A stretch of DNA of 36,947 bases from Candidatus Ornithospirochaeta avicola (GCA_019113245.1 DXHU01000003.1:1-36947); one strand, 5' to 3'; positions 7,105-16,472 are shown, numbered from the stretch's first letter. The notes: generated by a model from the sequence alone, not told the origin. Made by a program: numbers and translations.

Positions 7105-8695
7105 CAAAAATCTCAGCTGCTCCTGCTGGGCAGAAAAGGGATATAGGATTCCGTCATTTGACAGATCAAAGATGGTTGAGAATACAAAGAAGAATCCTCA
7201 GTGGGTTCACTTTGGGGCTGGAAACATCTTCAGAATCTTCCCTGCACATCTTGCACAGATTCTGCTTGAAAGTGGCAAGATGGATACAGGCATTGTTGTA
7301 GGAGAGGGCTTTGACTATGAGATTATAAGCAAGGCATATCATCCATTTGACAATCTTACTCTCATGGTGACACTCAAGGCAGACGGATCAATTGACAAGG
7401 AAGTAATTGCATCCGTTGCAGAAAGCCATCCATGTGCAAAAGAGTTCCAGCCCAGCTGGGATCGCTTTATTGAGGTCTTTGAGAATCCGTCACTTCAGAT
7501 GGTGTCTTTCACCATTACAGAAAAGGGCTATGCGCTAAAGAATGCAAAGGGAGAGCTTTTCAGTGCATATGCAGAGGATTTTGAAGACGGACCTGGAAAG
7601 GGTGCAAGGATGCTGTTTTCCCGCCTTGCATATTTCCTGCTTAAGCGCTATGAGAAGGGTGCTTACCCGATTGCCCTTGTCTCAATGGACAACTGCTCTC
7701 ATAACGGAGAAAAGGTTGAGAAAGCAGTCAAGACAATTGCAAACGCATGGCTTGAGCGCGGCTTTGTAGATAAAGGTTTTGTGGATTACCTTTCATCAGA
7801 CAAGGTCTCATATCCATGGTCCATGATTGACAAAATCACACCGCGACCGGATGCATCAGTTGCCGCCATGCTTGAAAAGGATGGCTTTGAGAACACGGAT
7901 GTAATCATTACGGACAAGAAGACATACACAGCGGCATTCGTTAATGCTGAAGAGTGCCAGTATCTGGTAATTGAGGATAAATTCCCGAACGGAAGACCAT
8001 CTCTTGAAGATGCAGGTGTGTACTTCACAACACGTGAGACAGTCAACAAGGTTGAGAAGATGAAGGTTTGCACATGCCTCAATCCGCTGCATACAGCACT
8101 TGCTGTAAACGGATGCCTTCTTTCTTATCACCTCATTTCTGAAGAGATGAAGGATGAGGATCTTGTTGCACTGATTAAGAGAATTGGATACACAGAAGGA
8201 CTTCCTGTTGTAGTGAACCCTGGAATAATTGACCCAAAGAAGTTCATTGACGAGGTAATCAACGTAAGACTTCCGAACCCGTTCATGCCGGATAGCCCGG
8301 AGCGTATTGCAACAGATACAAGCCAGAAGCTTCCAATCCGCTTTGGCGAGACAATCAAGGCATATATTTCATCTGGAAAGGATGTTAAGAGCCTTAAGGG
8401 AATAGCCTATGTATTTGCATCCTGGATGCGCTATACAATGGCACTTGATGACAATCTTGAGAGCTTCACACCAAGCCCGGATCCGCTTTTAGAATATGCT
8501 CAGACTGAGCTTTCCTGCCTTGAAATCGGAAAGAAGGTCAGCCTAAGGGATATTGAGAAGATGCTCAGAAACAAGGATATCTTCGGCGTGGACCTCATCG
8601 AGACAGGCCTTGCAGATACTGTAGTTGAATATCTGAACATGCTTCTTGAAGGAAAGGGCAGTGTGAGAAAGACGTTGCACTCGCTTGTAAAATAA
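7091..8695 (+). CDS. uxuB: fructuronate reductase / mannitol dehydrogenase family
   Basis: A 534-residue polyol-type long-chain dehydrogenase. VHFGAGNIFR (39-48) is the NAD-binding start of the Rossmann domain; YPWSMIDKITPRP (241-253) is a family hallmark; KVCTCLNPLHTALA (325-338) carries the catalytic Lys/Asn/His cluster, with Lys one residue further from Asn than in mannitol 2-dehydrogenase. In this operon the expected reaction is D-fructuronate + NADH to D-mannonate, feeding UxuA. ATG 7091 follows AAGGAGGAAAGG and overlaps the regulator gene. A strong terminator closes the operon. A tagaturonate or mannitol substrate cannot be excluded. Confidence 0.9.
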   Translation: MKLNDKNLSCSCWAEKGYRIPSFDRSKMVENTKKNPQWVHFGAGNIFRIFPAHLAQILLESGKMDTGIVVGEGFDYEIISKAYHPFDNLTLMVTLKADGSIDKEVIASVAESHPCAKEFQPSWDRFIEVFENPSLQMVSFTITEKGYALKNAKGELFSAYAEDFEDGPGKGARMLFSRLAYFLLKRYEKGAYPIALVSMDNCSHNGEKVEKAVKTIANAWLERGFVDKGFVDYLSSDKVSYPWSMIDKITPRPDASVAAMLEKDGFENTDVIITDKKTYTAAFVNAEECQYLVIEDKFPNGRPSLEDAGVYFTTRETVNKVEKMKVCTCLNPLHTALAVNGCLLSYHLISEEMKDEDLVALIKRIGYTEGLPVVVNPGIIDPKKFIDEVINVRLPNPFMPDSPERIATDTSQKLPIRFGETIKAYISSGKDVKSLKGIAYVFASWMRYTMALDDNLESFTPSPDPLLEYAQTELSCLEIGKKVSLRDIEKMLRNKDIFGVDLIETGLADTVVEYLNMLLEGKGSVRKTLHSLVK

Positions 8696-8702
8696 GAGTT
8701 AG

Positions 8703-8731
8703 GTGCCGGCTTGCCCGGCACTTTCCTTTTT
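8703..8731 (+). terminator. terminator of uxuA-gntR-uxuB
   Basis: GTGCCGG (8703-8709) and CCGGCAC (8715-8721) form a perfect 7-bp GC-rich stem with a 5-base loop, followed by TTTCCTTTTT. It doubles as the -35 region of the next gene's promoter. Confidence 0.92.
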
Positions 8732-8740
8732 GTGTAAGAT
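8711..8740 (+). promoter_or_regulatory. promoter of the YitT-like gene, apparently leaderless
   Basis: TTGCCC (8711-8716), 18-bp spacer, TAAGAT (8735-8740), then exactly six bases to the ATG at 8747. No Shine-Dalgarno is present. A start site 6-7 bases after the -10 would place +1 at the A of the ATG. Confidence 0.5.
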
Positions 8741-8746
8741 TGCTAT

Positions 8747-9670
8747 ATGTTTGAAAAACTGAAGAAGGAGAATTTCCGTCTTTTCTCCCGGCCATCTGAG
8801 ATTTTCTATCTTATTGCCGGTGCGTTTGTCGCCGCATTCGGAGTTGTTGAGTTCTATACTCCCGGAAAGATTACAGGAGGAGGCGCAACAGGTGTCGGTA
8901 CAATATTCTATTACCTGATGAATGCAGATCAGGGTGTTGTAATGTTCATCTGCAACTTCGCACTCTTTCTTTTGGGAGTCAAAGTCTTCGGGCTCAGGTA
9001 TGGACTTAAAGCTTTAATCGGATCTACTGTGCTCTCTGTTTTTGTATCGGTGCTTGGAAGGATCACAGATTACAGAGGAATCCTTGATACATCTGATAGG
9101 ATAAATGTTCTTTTATGTGCAATCTATGGCGGTGTGTGCCTTGGAGCGGGGATAGGGCTGGTTTTAAAAAGCGGATGCAACACGGGCGGAACAGACATAA
9201 TTGCCCAGGTTGTAGGGCGCTATACTCCTCTTTCTTTTGGCACAGTCAGCTTCATAGTAAACGGTTTTATCGTGCTCTGCGGCGGAATTGTGATGGGTCT
9301 TGAGGGAGCGCTCTTTTCCATCATCGCCATGTTCGTCTCTTCCCATGCTTCCAATGTCGTCATAATGGGCTTTGGAACAAACATTGCAAAAGCTGTGTAT
9401 ATTCTGAGTGAGTATCATATTCCTGAAATATCTAGAAGGGTAATCAAGGAGCTTCACAGAAGCGGTACAGTCCTCCATGGAACAGGAATGTATACAGCAA
9501 AGGGCAAAGACGTGCTTTTTGTCATTGTCCCGAACCAGCAGCTGCAGAGCCTGACACGAATAATAAATGAAGAGGACCCATCGGCCTTTGTTATAGTAAC
9601 TGGAGCCTACGAGGTCCTTGGGAACGGATTCTTATCGCTGAAGAAAGTGGCAGAGAAAGAGCATCACTGA
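8747..9670 (+). CDS. YitT family membrane protein (DUF161/DUF2179)
   Basis: A 307-residue integral membrane protein. Five to six hydrophobic helices span about residues 18-215, with family motifs [36 protein letters not shown] and [13 protein letters not shown]. The cytosolic C-terminal DUF2179 domain (about 220-290) contains [30 protein letters not shown] and [19 protein letters not shown]. Molecular function of this widespread family is not established. The gene stands alone after the uxu terminator, has no ribosome binding site, and overlaps the convergent trpB by 7 bp. Confidence 0.88.
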   Translation: MFEKLKKENFRLFSRPSEIFYLIAGAFVAAFGVVEFYTPGKITGGGATGVGTIFYYLMNADQGVVMFICNFALFLLGVKVFGLRYGLKALIGSTVLSVFVSVLGRITDYRGILDTSDRINVLLCAIYGGVCLGAGIGLVLKSGCNTGGTDIIAQVVGRYTPLSFGTVSFIVNGFIVLCGGIVMGLEGALFSIIAMFVSSHASNVVIMGFGTNIAKAVYILSEYHIPEISRRVIKELHRSGTVLHGTGMYTAKGKDVLFVIVPNQQLQSLTRIINEEDPSAFVIVTGAYEVLGNGFLSLKKVAEKEHH

Positions 9671-10929
9671 TGCTCTTTTTCCATTATGTGGCTCATGAAC
9701 TCATCATATTCAGTGACTTTCTCTTTCGGCTCATAGTCACGTAGCGGATAATGCTCAAGTACAAAGTCTATATCCTTGTCGCCTCTTCCTGAGAGATTCA
9801 CCAGTATGTTCTTTCCCTTCCCGAGCTTTCTTGCAAGTTTAACGGCATATGCAACAGCATGTGAGCTCTCAAGGGCCGGAATTATTCCCTCCATCCTTGA
9901 AAGGGCATAGAATGCTGTTACAGCCTCTCTGTCTGTAGCACTCTCATAGACTACTCTCTTTATATCGCGCAGATAGCAGTGCTGTGGTCCGACTCCCGGA
10001 TAATCAAGGCCGGATGCGATGGAGTAGACTGGAAGTATGTTCTCTTTCTCATCCATCAGCACATAGCATTTAAAACCATGTATTATTCCTTTTCTTCCTT
10101 TCTCCATGCTTGCAGCGTGGTATGGCGTGTCAAGGCCTTTTCCTGCAGGCTCAACACCATAAAGAGCAACATCCTCATCATCAAGGAATGCGTTGAATAT
10201 TCCCATTGCGTTGCTTCCTCCGCCCACACATGCAACCACTGCATCCGGATTTCTTCCAGTTTTATTCTTCATCTGCTCTTTAGCCTCTCTTCCGATTATG
10301 CTCTGAAAGTCGCGCACCATTTCAGGGAAAGGAGCTGGACCTACAACGCTTCCAATGCAGTAGATTTGGTTAACAGGGTCATTCAGGTATGCCTTGAAAG
10401 CCTCATCAACCGCATCTTTGAGGCTTCTTGTTCCGCTTGATACGCTTATTACGCGCGCACCGAGCATCTTCATCCTCTTCACGTTAGGAGCTTCCTTCAT
10501 GACATCAATCTGTCCCATGTAGATATCGCATTCAAGGCCTAGAAGGGATGCAGCTGTTGCAAGTGCAACTCCGTGCTGGCCTGCACCTGTTTCTGCAATC
10601 ACTTTCTTCTTTCCCATCCTCTTGGCAAGAAGCACTTCACCAAGTGCGTGGTTTATCTTATGGGCTCCTGTGTGGTTGAGGTCTTCTCTCTTCAGATAAA
10701 TCTCAGCTCCTCCTGCTGCCTCTGAAAGCCTTTTTGCATGATAAACAGGACTTGGACGGCCTGAGTATGTATGATTCAGCTCGTCAAGCTCAGAAATAAA
10801 CGACTCATCATTCTTGAGCTTCTCATATGTATTTCTGACTTCATCAAGAACCTTTTTAAGCTCAGCTGGAATAAAAGATCCTCCGTATTCTCCGAAAAAA
10901 CCATTGCTGTCTGGAAGGTTTATGTTCAT
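9664..10929 (-). CDS. trpB: tryptophan synthase beta chain, orphan
   Basis: A 421-residue TrpB: PLP-dependent condensation of indole with L-serine. Seen: [13 protein letters not shown] (12-24), the Schiff-base Lys91 in [30 protein letters not shown], the phosphate loop [39 protein letters not shown] and LSGRGDKD. It is a TrpB1-type sequence of normal length. No trpA or other trp gene is in the window, so it may salvage indole, or its partner is elsewhere. AAGGAG precedes the ATG. It has its own promoter after the alkD-like gene. The 3' end overlaps the convergent YitT gene. Confidence 0.93.
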   Translation of the reverse strand: MNINLPDSNGFFGEYGGSFIPAELKKVLDEVRNTYEKLKNDESFISELDELNHTYSGRPSPVYHAKRLSEAAGGAEIYLKREDLNHTGAHKINHALGEVLLAKRMGKKKVIAETGAGQHGVALATAASLLGLECDIYMGQIDVMKEAPNVKRMKMLGARVISVSSGTRSLKDAVDEAFKAYLNDPVNQIYCIGSVVGPAPFPEMVRDFQSIIGREAKEQMKNKTGRNPDAVVACVGGGSNAMGIFNAFLDDEDVALYGVEPAGKGLDTPYHAASMEKGRKGIIHGFKCYVLMDEKENILPVYSIASGLDYPGVGPQHCYLRDIKRVVYESATDREAVTAFYALSRMEGIIPALESSHAVAYAVKLARKLGKGKNILVNLSGRGDKDIDFVLEHYPLRDYEPKEKVTEYDEFMSHIMEKEHQ

Positions 10930-10955
10930 CGCGATCTCCTTTTGTTTCTTTATAA

Positions 10956-10989
10956 AGTAACATTACTGTAAATAGAAACAGATTGTCAA
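10956..10989 (-). promoter_or_regulatory. trpB promoter with small inverted repeat
   Basis: Minus strand: TTGACA (10984-10989), 16-bp spacer, AGTAAT (10962-10967). The -10 lies in AGTAACATTACT (10956-10967), 5-bp arms with a 2-base centre. This would be a natural position for a repressor; which one is unknown. Confidence 0.55.
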
Positions 10990-11000
10990 GCTCTTTTATT

Positions 11001-11630
11001 TTAGATTTCAAGATTATCAGGAATCCTGTATGAGTCGCGCATCTTGCCCTTCAGCATCGCTTTTTCCCTGGTTGTGAGAAGATGAACATACTTTCTTGCA
11101 ACTGATGGATAATATATGAATGCATCACATAGTGCCCAGGCCTTTGCCATCGCAATGTAGTAATCATCATCAGCAACTCTTGCAATCTTGTTCACAAGAA
11201 AGCCTGCATCCTCAGCTTTCCTCATATTGCTTTTAAGCCACACGATTGCAAGGCGACGCGTATATACTTCCTTTTCTTCAAGGAGAGAATAGAAGAAAGT
11301 GAATGCTTCTTTTATCTCGCTTTTCTTAACTTTTACAAGTGGTGCAAAAGTATCTGTCTCATCCCATGATGAGAGATCTTTTGAATAGGAAAGAATAAGG
11401 CTCTTCTTTTCTGAAAACGGGATATTCTTTCCTGCTATTATTATTCCCTTTAAAATCACATCCTCATGATAAACGTATTCTATATTGTCATCTTCCAAAG
11501 TCTTTGCAATCCTTTTCAGCGCAGGAATGCGGACACCGTAAATAGGGTAGTCCGGATTTTTTACAAGTTTTTTTGAATACGTTGAGAGATCCTCTTTTTC
11601 AAGAGAGCGGTATATTTCTTCTGTTCTCAT
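11001..11630 (-). CDS. DNA alkylation repair protein, AlkD-like HEAT-repeat family
   Basis: A 209-residue all-helical protein of the DNA alkylation repair family (AlkC/AlkD-like glycosylases that excise cationic alkylpurines without base flipping). Recognised by YPIYGVRIPALKRIAK near the N-terminus, SWDETDTFAP (about 88-97), YTRRLAIVWLKSNM and DDDYYIAMAKAWALCDAFIYYP, which match the conserved helices of this family. Third gene of the ACT-UPF0210-alkD operon, starting 3 bases after the UPF0210 stop. Glycosylase activity is inferred from family only. Confidence 0.85.
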   Translation of the reverse strand: MRTEEIYRSLEKEDLSTYSKKLVKNPDYPIYGVRIPALKRIAKTLEDDNIEYVYHEDVILKGIIIAGKNIPFSEKKSLILSYSKDLSSWDETDTFAPLVKVKKSEIKEAFTFFYSLLEEKEVYTRRLAIVWLKSNMRKAEDAGFLVNKIARVADDDYYIAMAKAWALCDAFIYYPSVARKYVHLLTTREKAMLKGKMRDSYRIPDNLEI

Positions 11631-11633
11631 TTT

Positions 11634-12998
11634 TCAGTTCTTGAAGCTGTGGACAGGAGCAGGAATTCTTCCGCCTCTTTTTATAAAGAGCTCTGATGAG
11701 TATGGACTTACCCTCATTACAGGAGCCTTTCCGAGCAGCCCTCCATAGTTTATATACTCTCCTTCCTTCTTGCCCCATGCCGGAATCAAACGCGCTGCAG
11801 TTGTCTTGTTGTTTATTACCCCGATTGCCATCTCATCAGCAATTATTCCGCTTATGCTCTCACTTGATATATCCCCGCTTATTGCAATCATATCAAGACC
11901 TACTGAGCACACAGCTGTCATCGCCTCAAGCTTCTCGATGCTTATAGAGCCCGATTCAGCAGCCCTGATCATGGCTTCATCCTCGCTGACGGGGATGAAT
12001 GCTCCAGAAAGTCCTCCAACTGATGAAGATGCCATAAGACCGCCTTTCTTGACACTGTCATTCAGCAGAGCAAGAGCGCATGTCGTGCCGGGGGCTCCTG
12101 CTTTCTCAATTCCCATTTCCTCAATAATCTCTGCTATACTGTCACCAATTGCCGGAGTGGGTGCAAGGGAGAGATCCACAATCCCGAACGGGATGCCAAG
12201 GCGCTCTGATGCTTTTGTAGCAACCAGCTGGCCAAGCCTTGTTATCTTGAATGCTGTCTTCTTTATCTTCTCGCAGAGAGTTTCAAAGTCATCATTTCTA
12301 GCACTTTCAAGGACTTTCTTTATAACTCCAGGGCCGCTTACTCCGACATTTATGACCTCATCGCCCTCAGTCACTCCATGGAATGCTCCTGCCATGAACG
12401 GGTTGTCATCCGGTGCATTGGCAAAGACTACAAGCTTTGCGCATCCAATTGAGTCCTTGTCCTTTGTCAGTTCGCTTGTCTTCTTTATTATTTTCCCCAT
12501 CAGTGCAACAGCACTCATGTTGATTCCGCACTTGCTTGATGCAAGATTGACTGACGAGCATATTCTCTCAGTCTCGCTCAAAGCGTATGGAATAGAGTTT
12601 ATAAGCAGTTCCTCTGCCTTGCTCATTCCCTTTACAGGAAGAGCAGAAAAGCCTCCAAGAAAATTCACTCCGACATTCTCTGCGGCCCTGTCGAGAACTT
12701 TGGCAAGCCTTATATAATCATCTGTGCTTCTTGCAGCAGAGGATGCGACTATGGAAAGGGGAGTGATGCTTATTCTTCTGTTTACAATAGGAATCCCGTA
12801 TTCCCGCTCTATCTGGGAAGAGACCTTAATCAGGTTCTCTGCTTTCTTTGTTATCCTGTCATAGATGTTCTTCTCAAGCCTTTTTATATCATCGCTGACT
12901 GAAGGAAGAAGCGAAAGACCGAGTGTTATCGTCCTAACATCGAGCTTTTCCTTTTCGAACATGGTGTTTGTTTCAATTACATCTTTTAAGCTGATCAT
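11634..12998 (-). CDS. UPF0210/PFL family protein (DUF711)
   Basis: A 454-residue member of the UPF0210 (DUF711, PFL-like fold) family, normally about 450 residues. Conserved blocks: [99 protein letters not shown] and [20 protein letters not shown]. The catalytic role is not established. Its start overlaps the ACT-domain stop by one base; this two-gene pairing is conserved across many bacteria and suggests the ACT protein is its amino-acid sensor. Confidence 0.92.
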   Translation of the reverse strand: MISLKDVIETNTMFEKEKLDVRTITLGLSLLPSVSDDIKRLEKNIYDRITKKAENLIKVSSQIEREYGIPIVNRRISITPLSIVASSAARSTDDYIRLAKVLDRAAENVGVNFLGGFSALPVKGMSKAEELLINSIPYALSETERICSSVNLASSKCGINMSAVALMGKIIKKTSELTKDKDSIGCAKLVVFANAPDDNPFMAGAFHGVTEGDEVINVGVSGPGVIKKVLESARNDDFETLCEKIKKTAFKITRLGQLVATKASERLGIPFGIVDLSLAPTPAIGDSIAEIIEEMGIEKAGAPGTTCALALLNDSVKKGGLMASSSVGGLSGAFIPVSEDEAMIRAAESGSISIEKLEAMTAVCSVGLDMIAISGDISSESISGIIADEMAIGVINNKTTAARLIPAWGKKEGEYINYGGLLGKAPVMRVSPYSSELFIKRGGRIPAPVHSFKN

Positions 12999-13267
12999 CA
13001 GAGCCTCTGCATATATGAAAATATCTCTTCTTTCTGCAGCTTGACTTCTACATTAAGTTCCTTTCCCTTTTCTTCAAGCTTCTCAGAGAGAAGGAAGAAG
13101 TCAGCACAGCTTGAGGTGTCTACAATCATCATCATGTTGAAAAAGCCGTCTACAATCGTCTGGCTTATATCAAGGATGTTCACATTCTCCTGTTTCAGCA
13201 GCATGCAGATATCTGCGATAATTCCGACTTTGTCCTTACCGACAACGGTTATTATACTCTTTTCCAT
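12998..13267 (-). CDS. ACT domain protein, UPF0237 family
   Basis: An 89-residue single ACT domain: [38 protein letters not shown] at the start, then [12 protein letters not shown] and the C-terminal half. ACT domains bind amino acids as dimers; the GcvR-like UPF0237 group almost always precedes a UPF0210 gene, as here. No Shine-Dalgarno is visible: a consensus TATAAT on the minus strand (13275-13280) ends 7 bases before the ATG, suggesting a leaderless transcript. Confidence 0.9.
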   Translation of the reverse strand: MEKSIITVVGKDKVGIIADICMLLKQENVNILDISQTIVDGFFNMMMIVDTSSCADFFLLSEKLEEKGKELNVEVKLQKEEIFSYMQRL

Positions 13268-13274
13268 GAAACAA

Positions 13275-13280
13275 ATTATA
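13275..13280 (-). promoter_or_regulatory. -10 box of the ACT-UPF0210-alkD operon, leaderless arrangement
   Basis: Perfect TATAAT on the minus strand, seven bases upstream of the ATG at 13267. The best -35 at 17 bp is a weak TTTTCC (13298-13303), so the promoter call rests mainly on the -10. Confidence 0.5.
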
Positions 13281-13290
13281 TTGGGAAATC

Positions 13291-13319
13291 ATGAGAGGGA
13301 AAAGTCTCATTTGTTTTTT
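13291..13319 (+). terminator. hairpin plus T-run between divergent genes
   Basis: ATGAGA (13291-13296) and TCTCAT (13305-13310) pair around an 8-base loop and are followed by TTGTTTTTT. No gene upstream on this strand needs a terminator; it may block antisense read-through or be fortuitous. Confidence 0.4.
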
Positions 13320-13339
13320 AAATCCTTATCTGTTAAAAT
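13311..13339 (+). promoter_or_regulatory. promoter of the radical SAM gene
   Basis: TTGTTT (13311-13316), 17-bp spacer, TAAAAT (13334-13339), followed by a GGAGG ribosome binding site before ATG 13365. Confidence 0.6.
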
Positions 13340-13364
13340 AAAGAAATACACTTGGAGGTAGGAA

Positions 13365-14516
13365 ATGGCAAAAAAGGATCTTATTCAGGTGATGATCAAA
13401 CCTGTCTCTTCTTCCTGCAACATGGACTGTGCATACTGTTTTTACAAGGATGAAGAGAGAAACAGAAGTGAGAAAACATGCAAGAGAATATCTGATGATG
13501 TGATTGATGCTCTCCTCTCCCGTTTAGAATCCTCATGCATCAATGCCCACCTCATGTTCCAGGGTGGAGAGCCGACTCTTGCCTCTCTTGATTTCTATAA
13601 AAGTCTTCTTGAGAAAGAAAAGAGCATCGCACCAGATGTCACTTTCTATCATTCATTCCAGACAAATGGGCTTCTTATCGATGACAAATGGGCTTCGTTT
13701 TTCCATGACAACAATTTCCTTGTAGGCCTCTCTTTCGACGGAGGTGTGAGAATCAACGACATATACCGACTGGACAGTGATAAGAACGAGACGAGCCGCC
13801 GTGTGCTTAAGAGTGCTCTGATACTGGAACGCAATCAGGTGCGCTTCAATGTCCTTGTCGTTGTGACAAAGGAAGTTGCAGATAATGTGAACTATGTATG
13901 GCAGAGCATGATAAGCCATAATTTCCTCTTTCAGCAGTACATTCCTGTACTTCCACCGCTGAGCGGAGAAAAACGGGAGTATGAGCTTGACTGGCAGAGC
14001 TATCTTGAGTTCTTGAAAAAGCTTTTTGATTTCTGGTTTGAATCTCTTAAGACAGATTATGTCTCAATAAGGCTTTTTGAAGACATGATGGACACTTTCC
14101 TTGGTTTTGCTCCCGAGTCATGCGAACTGAGAGGCAAATGCGGGAAGAATTATGTGCTTGAGGCAGACGGATCTGTATATCCCTGTGATTTCTATTGCCT
14201 GGATGAGTACTGCCTTGGCTCAATTTTGACATCTTCTTTTTCCGATCTGGATAAAAAGAGGAAGGAAATAGGTTTCTGCACAGTCAATTCGTGGAAAAAA
14301 TGCAATGATGACAAATGCTATATGCCAGGATGCTTTGGAGGCTGCAAGCGCTATCATGACAAGGACGGTTCTTACTTCTATTGCCAGACATTCAGGGACT
14401 TCACGCCTTATATGTTCTCCCGCGTCAAGCCACTGCTGGATACAATAAGGAACACCTTCGGCTCTTCCATGAGTTTCACGCAGTATCTTCTGGAATACAA
14501 CAGGGACAGAAGGTAG
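13365..14516 (+). CDS. radical SAM protein, anaerobic sulfatase-maturating enzyme-like (SPASM)
   Basis: A 383-residue radical SAM/SPASM protein. The [4Fe-4S] motif CxxxCxxC is Cys18, Cys22, Cys25 (SCNMDCAYCFYKDE); MFQGGEPTLA follows at about 63-72 and FQTNGLLI, GLSFDGG lie further on. The C-terminal half carries a cysteine-rich SPASM cluster (CGKNYVLEADGSVYPCDFYC, then KKCNDDKCYMPGCFGGCKRYH and YFYCQTF) typical of anSME enzymes, which oxidise an active-site Cys or Ser of sulfatases to formylglycine. No sulfatase gene is in the window, so the partner is elsewhere or the target is a different peptide. It has its own promoter. Confidence 0.85.
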   Translation: MAKKDLIQVMIKPVSSSCNMDCAYCFYKDEERNRSEKTCKRISDDVIDALLSRLESSCINAHLMFQGGEPTLASLDFYKSLLEKEKSIAPDVTFYHSFQTNGLLIDDKWASFFHDNNFLVGLSFDGGVRINDIYRLDSDKNETSRRVLKSALILERNQVRFNVLVVVTKEVADNVNYVWQSMISHNFLFQQYIPVLPPLSGEKREYELDWQSYLEFLKKLFDFWFESLKTDYVSIRLFEDMMDTFLGFAPESCELRGKCGKNYVLEADGSVYPCDFYCLDEYCLGSILTSSFSDLDKKRKEIGFCTVNSWKKCNDDKCYMPGCFGGCKRYHDKDGSYFYCQTFRDFTPYMFSRVKPLLDTIRNTFGSSMSFTQYLLEYNRDRR

Positions 14517-14859
14517 CATCATATGCATCCCATCCTAGAGACAGCAGTGTTTTGCACTTTATTATAAAAGGTCGGCTGCCATCTGATGGATAAAAGTGAA
14601 GGAAACTTTGGAATATTAGATAGTTTTTCCTTCTGTACACCAGTTTCAGATTCCTATCCTCCTCATGTGTTTTTATAATCATATGACTGAAATAAGGGAA
14701 AATAAGCGATGATTCATGATATACCGGAGAATCTTCAGGATGGAGATGGCTTTGATATTTGACAGGATGTGAGAAATGATAAGATGAAAAAACCGTTGCC
14801 ACCTTGCGATGAACAACGGCTTTGTATTATTCGTCTGTCCTGCAGACAGGAGTGTTTTG
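14517..14859. other. 343-bp gap without a gene
   Basis: No credible coding frame. It holds a GAAGGAAA/TTTCCTTC stem (14598-14605 with 14626-14633, 20-base loop), which could end the radical SAM transcript, and the efp terminator at 14787-14819. No tRNA or transposon remnant was recognised. Confidence 0.6.
14787..14819 (-). terminator. efp terminator
   Basis: Minus strand: CCGTTG (14814-14819) pairs with CAACGG (14793-14798) across a 15-base loop, followed by TTTTTT (14787-14792). Confidence 0.75.
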
Positions 14860-15423
14860 TCAGCTGTTTACTCTTTCAAGATATTCTTTAGTCTCAGTGT
14901 TGATTCTGACTTTCTCGCCCTGCTTTATGAAGCCCGGAACCCTGATTCTGAGTCCTGTTTCAAGCACTGCATCCTTTGTTACACCCTGAACTGTATCTCC
15001 GCGGGCTGCATCCTCTGTCTCTGTGACAACGTATACAACCTTTGAAGGAATCTGGATATCAAGAACCTGCTCCTCCCACATTGTGATTCTGTAGCTCTCG
15101 CCTTCCTTCATCAGATACTGATAATCAGGGAAGCTCTTCATAGGAACCTCGATCTGCTCATAGTTCTCTGTGTTCATGAAAGAGAAGTTCTCTCCGTCAT
15201 TGTAAAGATACTGGAAATCCCTGTCCTCGATTGTGATGTCTTCAGCATTGTCCTGAGTCTTCATTGTCTCGCTGAGAGTCTGTCCTGTTGCCGGGCTCTT
15301 GAGCTTGAGACGAACAAATGCGCTTCCTTTTCCAGGATTTACGAACTCTCTTTCAATACAAAGGAAAGGCTGACCCTTGATAAGAAGTGCAGTTCCTTTT
15401 TCAATCTGTCCTGCTTTAATCAT
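14860..15423 (-). CDS. efp: elongation factor P
   Basis: A 187-residue EF-P, which binds ribosomes stalled at polyproline and restores peptide bond formation. The three-domain layout is visible: KOW-like domain I with the loop NPGKGSAFVR, where Lys32 is the expected site of (R)-beta-lysylation; central OB domain (ITIEDRDFQYLYNDGENFSFMN); C-terminal OB domain ending GLRIRVPGFIKQGEKVRINTETKEYLERV. epmA, the lysyl-transferase, lies directly upstream on the same strand. A GGAGA lies 13-14 bases before the ATG, rather far, because a seven-codon micro-ORF intervenes. Confidence 0.96.
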   Translation of the reverse strand: MIKAGQIEKGTALLIKGQPFLCIEREFVNPGKGSAFVRLKLKSPATGQTLSETMKTQDNAEDITIEDRDFQYLYNDGENFSFMNTENYEQIEVPMKSFPDYQYLMKEGESYRITMWEEQVLDIQIPSKVVYVVTETEDAARGDTVQGVTKDAVLETGLRIRVPGFIKQGEKVRINTETKEYLERVNS

Positions 15424-15443
15424 ATTATCTTTTCATTCTCCAT
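15420..15443 (-). other. possible seven-codon upstream ORF coupled to efp
   Basis: ATG at 15443 opens a frame (MENEKII) whose TGA overlaps the efp ATG (ATGA). A TAGTAT hexamer (15450-15455) stands six bases upstream, the spacing seen for other leaderless starts here, but no good -35 was found. It may be chance. Confidence 0.25.
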
Positions 15444-15506
15444 TAAGAAATACTAATTTATTACCGAAGGATAAGATATCAGAAAGAGAGGCTTCAAGCA
15501 AGAGGA

Positions 15507-16466
15507 TTAAAAATGAAAGGGGATGACACTCTTGATATCCTCTATTCCATATATAGCCATCAGCAGGCGGTCAAGCCCGATTGCAACTCCGCTGGATGGG
15601 GGAACCAAGAGGTCTGCAAAGGAAGAATCTGTATTGGGAATTACCTCATTTTTTCCTTCTCTCTGCTTTTTTATCCTATCATTTTCTCTTTCATAGTATT
15701 CTCTTGTCTCTTCTTTTCCTGTCTCTTCCCTGTAGCAGTTTGCAATCTCAATCCCGTTTATATACATTTCCCAGCGCGAGCGGTATTTCCCGTTTTCCTC
15801 AAGCTGAGCCAGGCATTCAATCTGACGAGGATAGGATGTGAGCACCACAGGGCGGTCCTTTGGAAGATTTGGCTCGACATATGTTATGAATATGCGGTTG
15901 AAAGTGTCATCCCAGCTCTCACAATCCGGCACATACAGGCCGAGGCTCTCAGCCTTTTCTTTCAGTTTTCCATATTCCTGAAGCTCATCAAGATCTGCTT
16001 TTGCATATTCCAGCATTGCAGAGCGGACAGTCATTATGAGCATCTTTCTCTTCATATACTCAGGGCTTTCAGGTTTTGTTATATGCCTGATGAGATCTTC
16101 AGTTATTCTGATTGAGTCATATTCGGTGCAGTTTATGCTGTAGTACTCAAGCATGTCAAACTCTGGGTTGTGGATCTGACCAACCTGCTCTGCGTTGCGG
16201 AAACAGCGCGATATCTGGTAGATGCTGCCGCTGTTTTCTGCAAGCATCCTCTTCATGAAAATCTCAGGAGAGGGGATGAGATAGTATTCTTTTTCTCTGT
16301 CAAACTCGTTTATGTATCTTGTGCTGAAATTCTTTATATTGACTTCTGGAATAAGAGTATCTGAAAGTGTGGGAGTGAACACTTCAAGATAATTCCTCTC
16401 GTCAAAGAACAGTCTTATGTCGCGGTAGAGAATGCTTCTCTTTTTCTGAAGGCTAAAGTCAATCAT
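15507..16466 (-). CDS. epmA: EF-P lysine aminoacylase (GenX/PoxA/YjeA)
   Basis: A 319-residue class II lysyl-tRNA synthetase paralogue lacking the anticodon-binding domain, which attaches beta-lysine to EF-P. Motif 2 (SPEIFMKRMLAE ... IYQISRCFRNAEQVGQIHNPEFDMLEYY) and motif 3 (SSGVAIGLDRLLMAIYG) are intact; NGIEIANCYREE matches the lysine pocket. I chose ATG 16466 (MIDFSLQKKR) rather than the 16514 frame start: length then fits the family (about 325) and the -10 at 16473-16478 lies six bases before it. No Shine-Dalgarno. epmB is not in the window. Confidence 0.93.
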   Translation of the reverse strand: MIDFSLQKKRSILYRDIRLFFDERNYLEVFTPTLSDTLIPEVNIKNFSTRYINEFDREKEYYLIPSPEIFMKRMLAENSGSIYQISRCFRNAEQVGQIHNPEFDMLEYYSINCTEYDSIRITEDLIRHITKPESPEYMKRKMLIMTVRSAMLEYAKADLDELQEYGKLKEKAESLGLYVPDCESWDDTFNRIFITYVEPNLPKDRPVVLTSYPRQIECLAQLEENGKYRSRWEMYINGIEIANCYREETGKEETREYYERENDRIKKQREGKNEVIPNTDSSFADLLVPPSSGVAIGLDRLLMAIYGIEDIKSVIPFHF

Positions 16467-16472
16467 GGGCAA

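Noticed and set aside
11770-12717. 315-codon plus-strand frame opposite the UPF0210 gene
   Set aside because: Shadow of a conserved gene; composition rich in Ser/Pro/Ile without recognisable domain.
14517-14700. Possible tRNA or small RNA in the gap after the radical SAM gene
   Set aside because: No cloverleaf, no T-loop GGTTCGA-like sequence, and only one simple stem was found.
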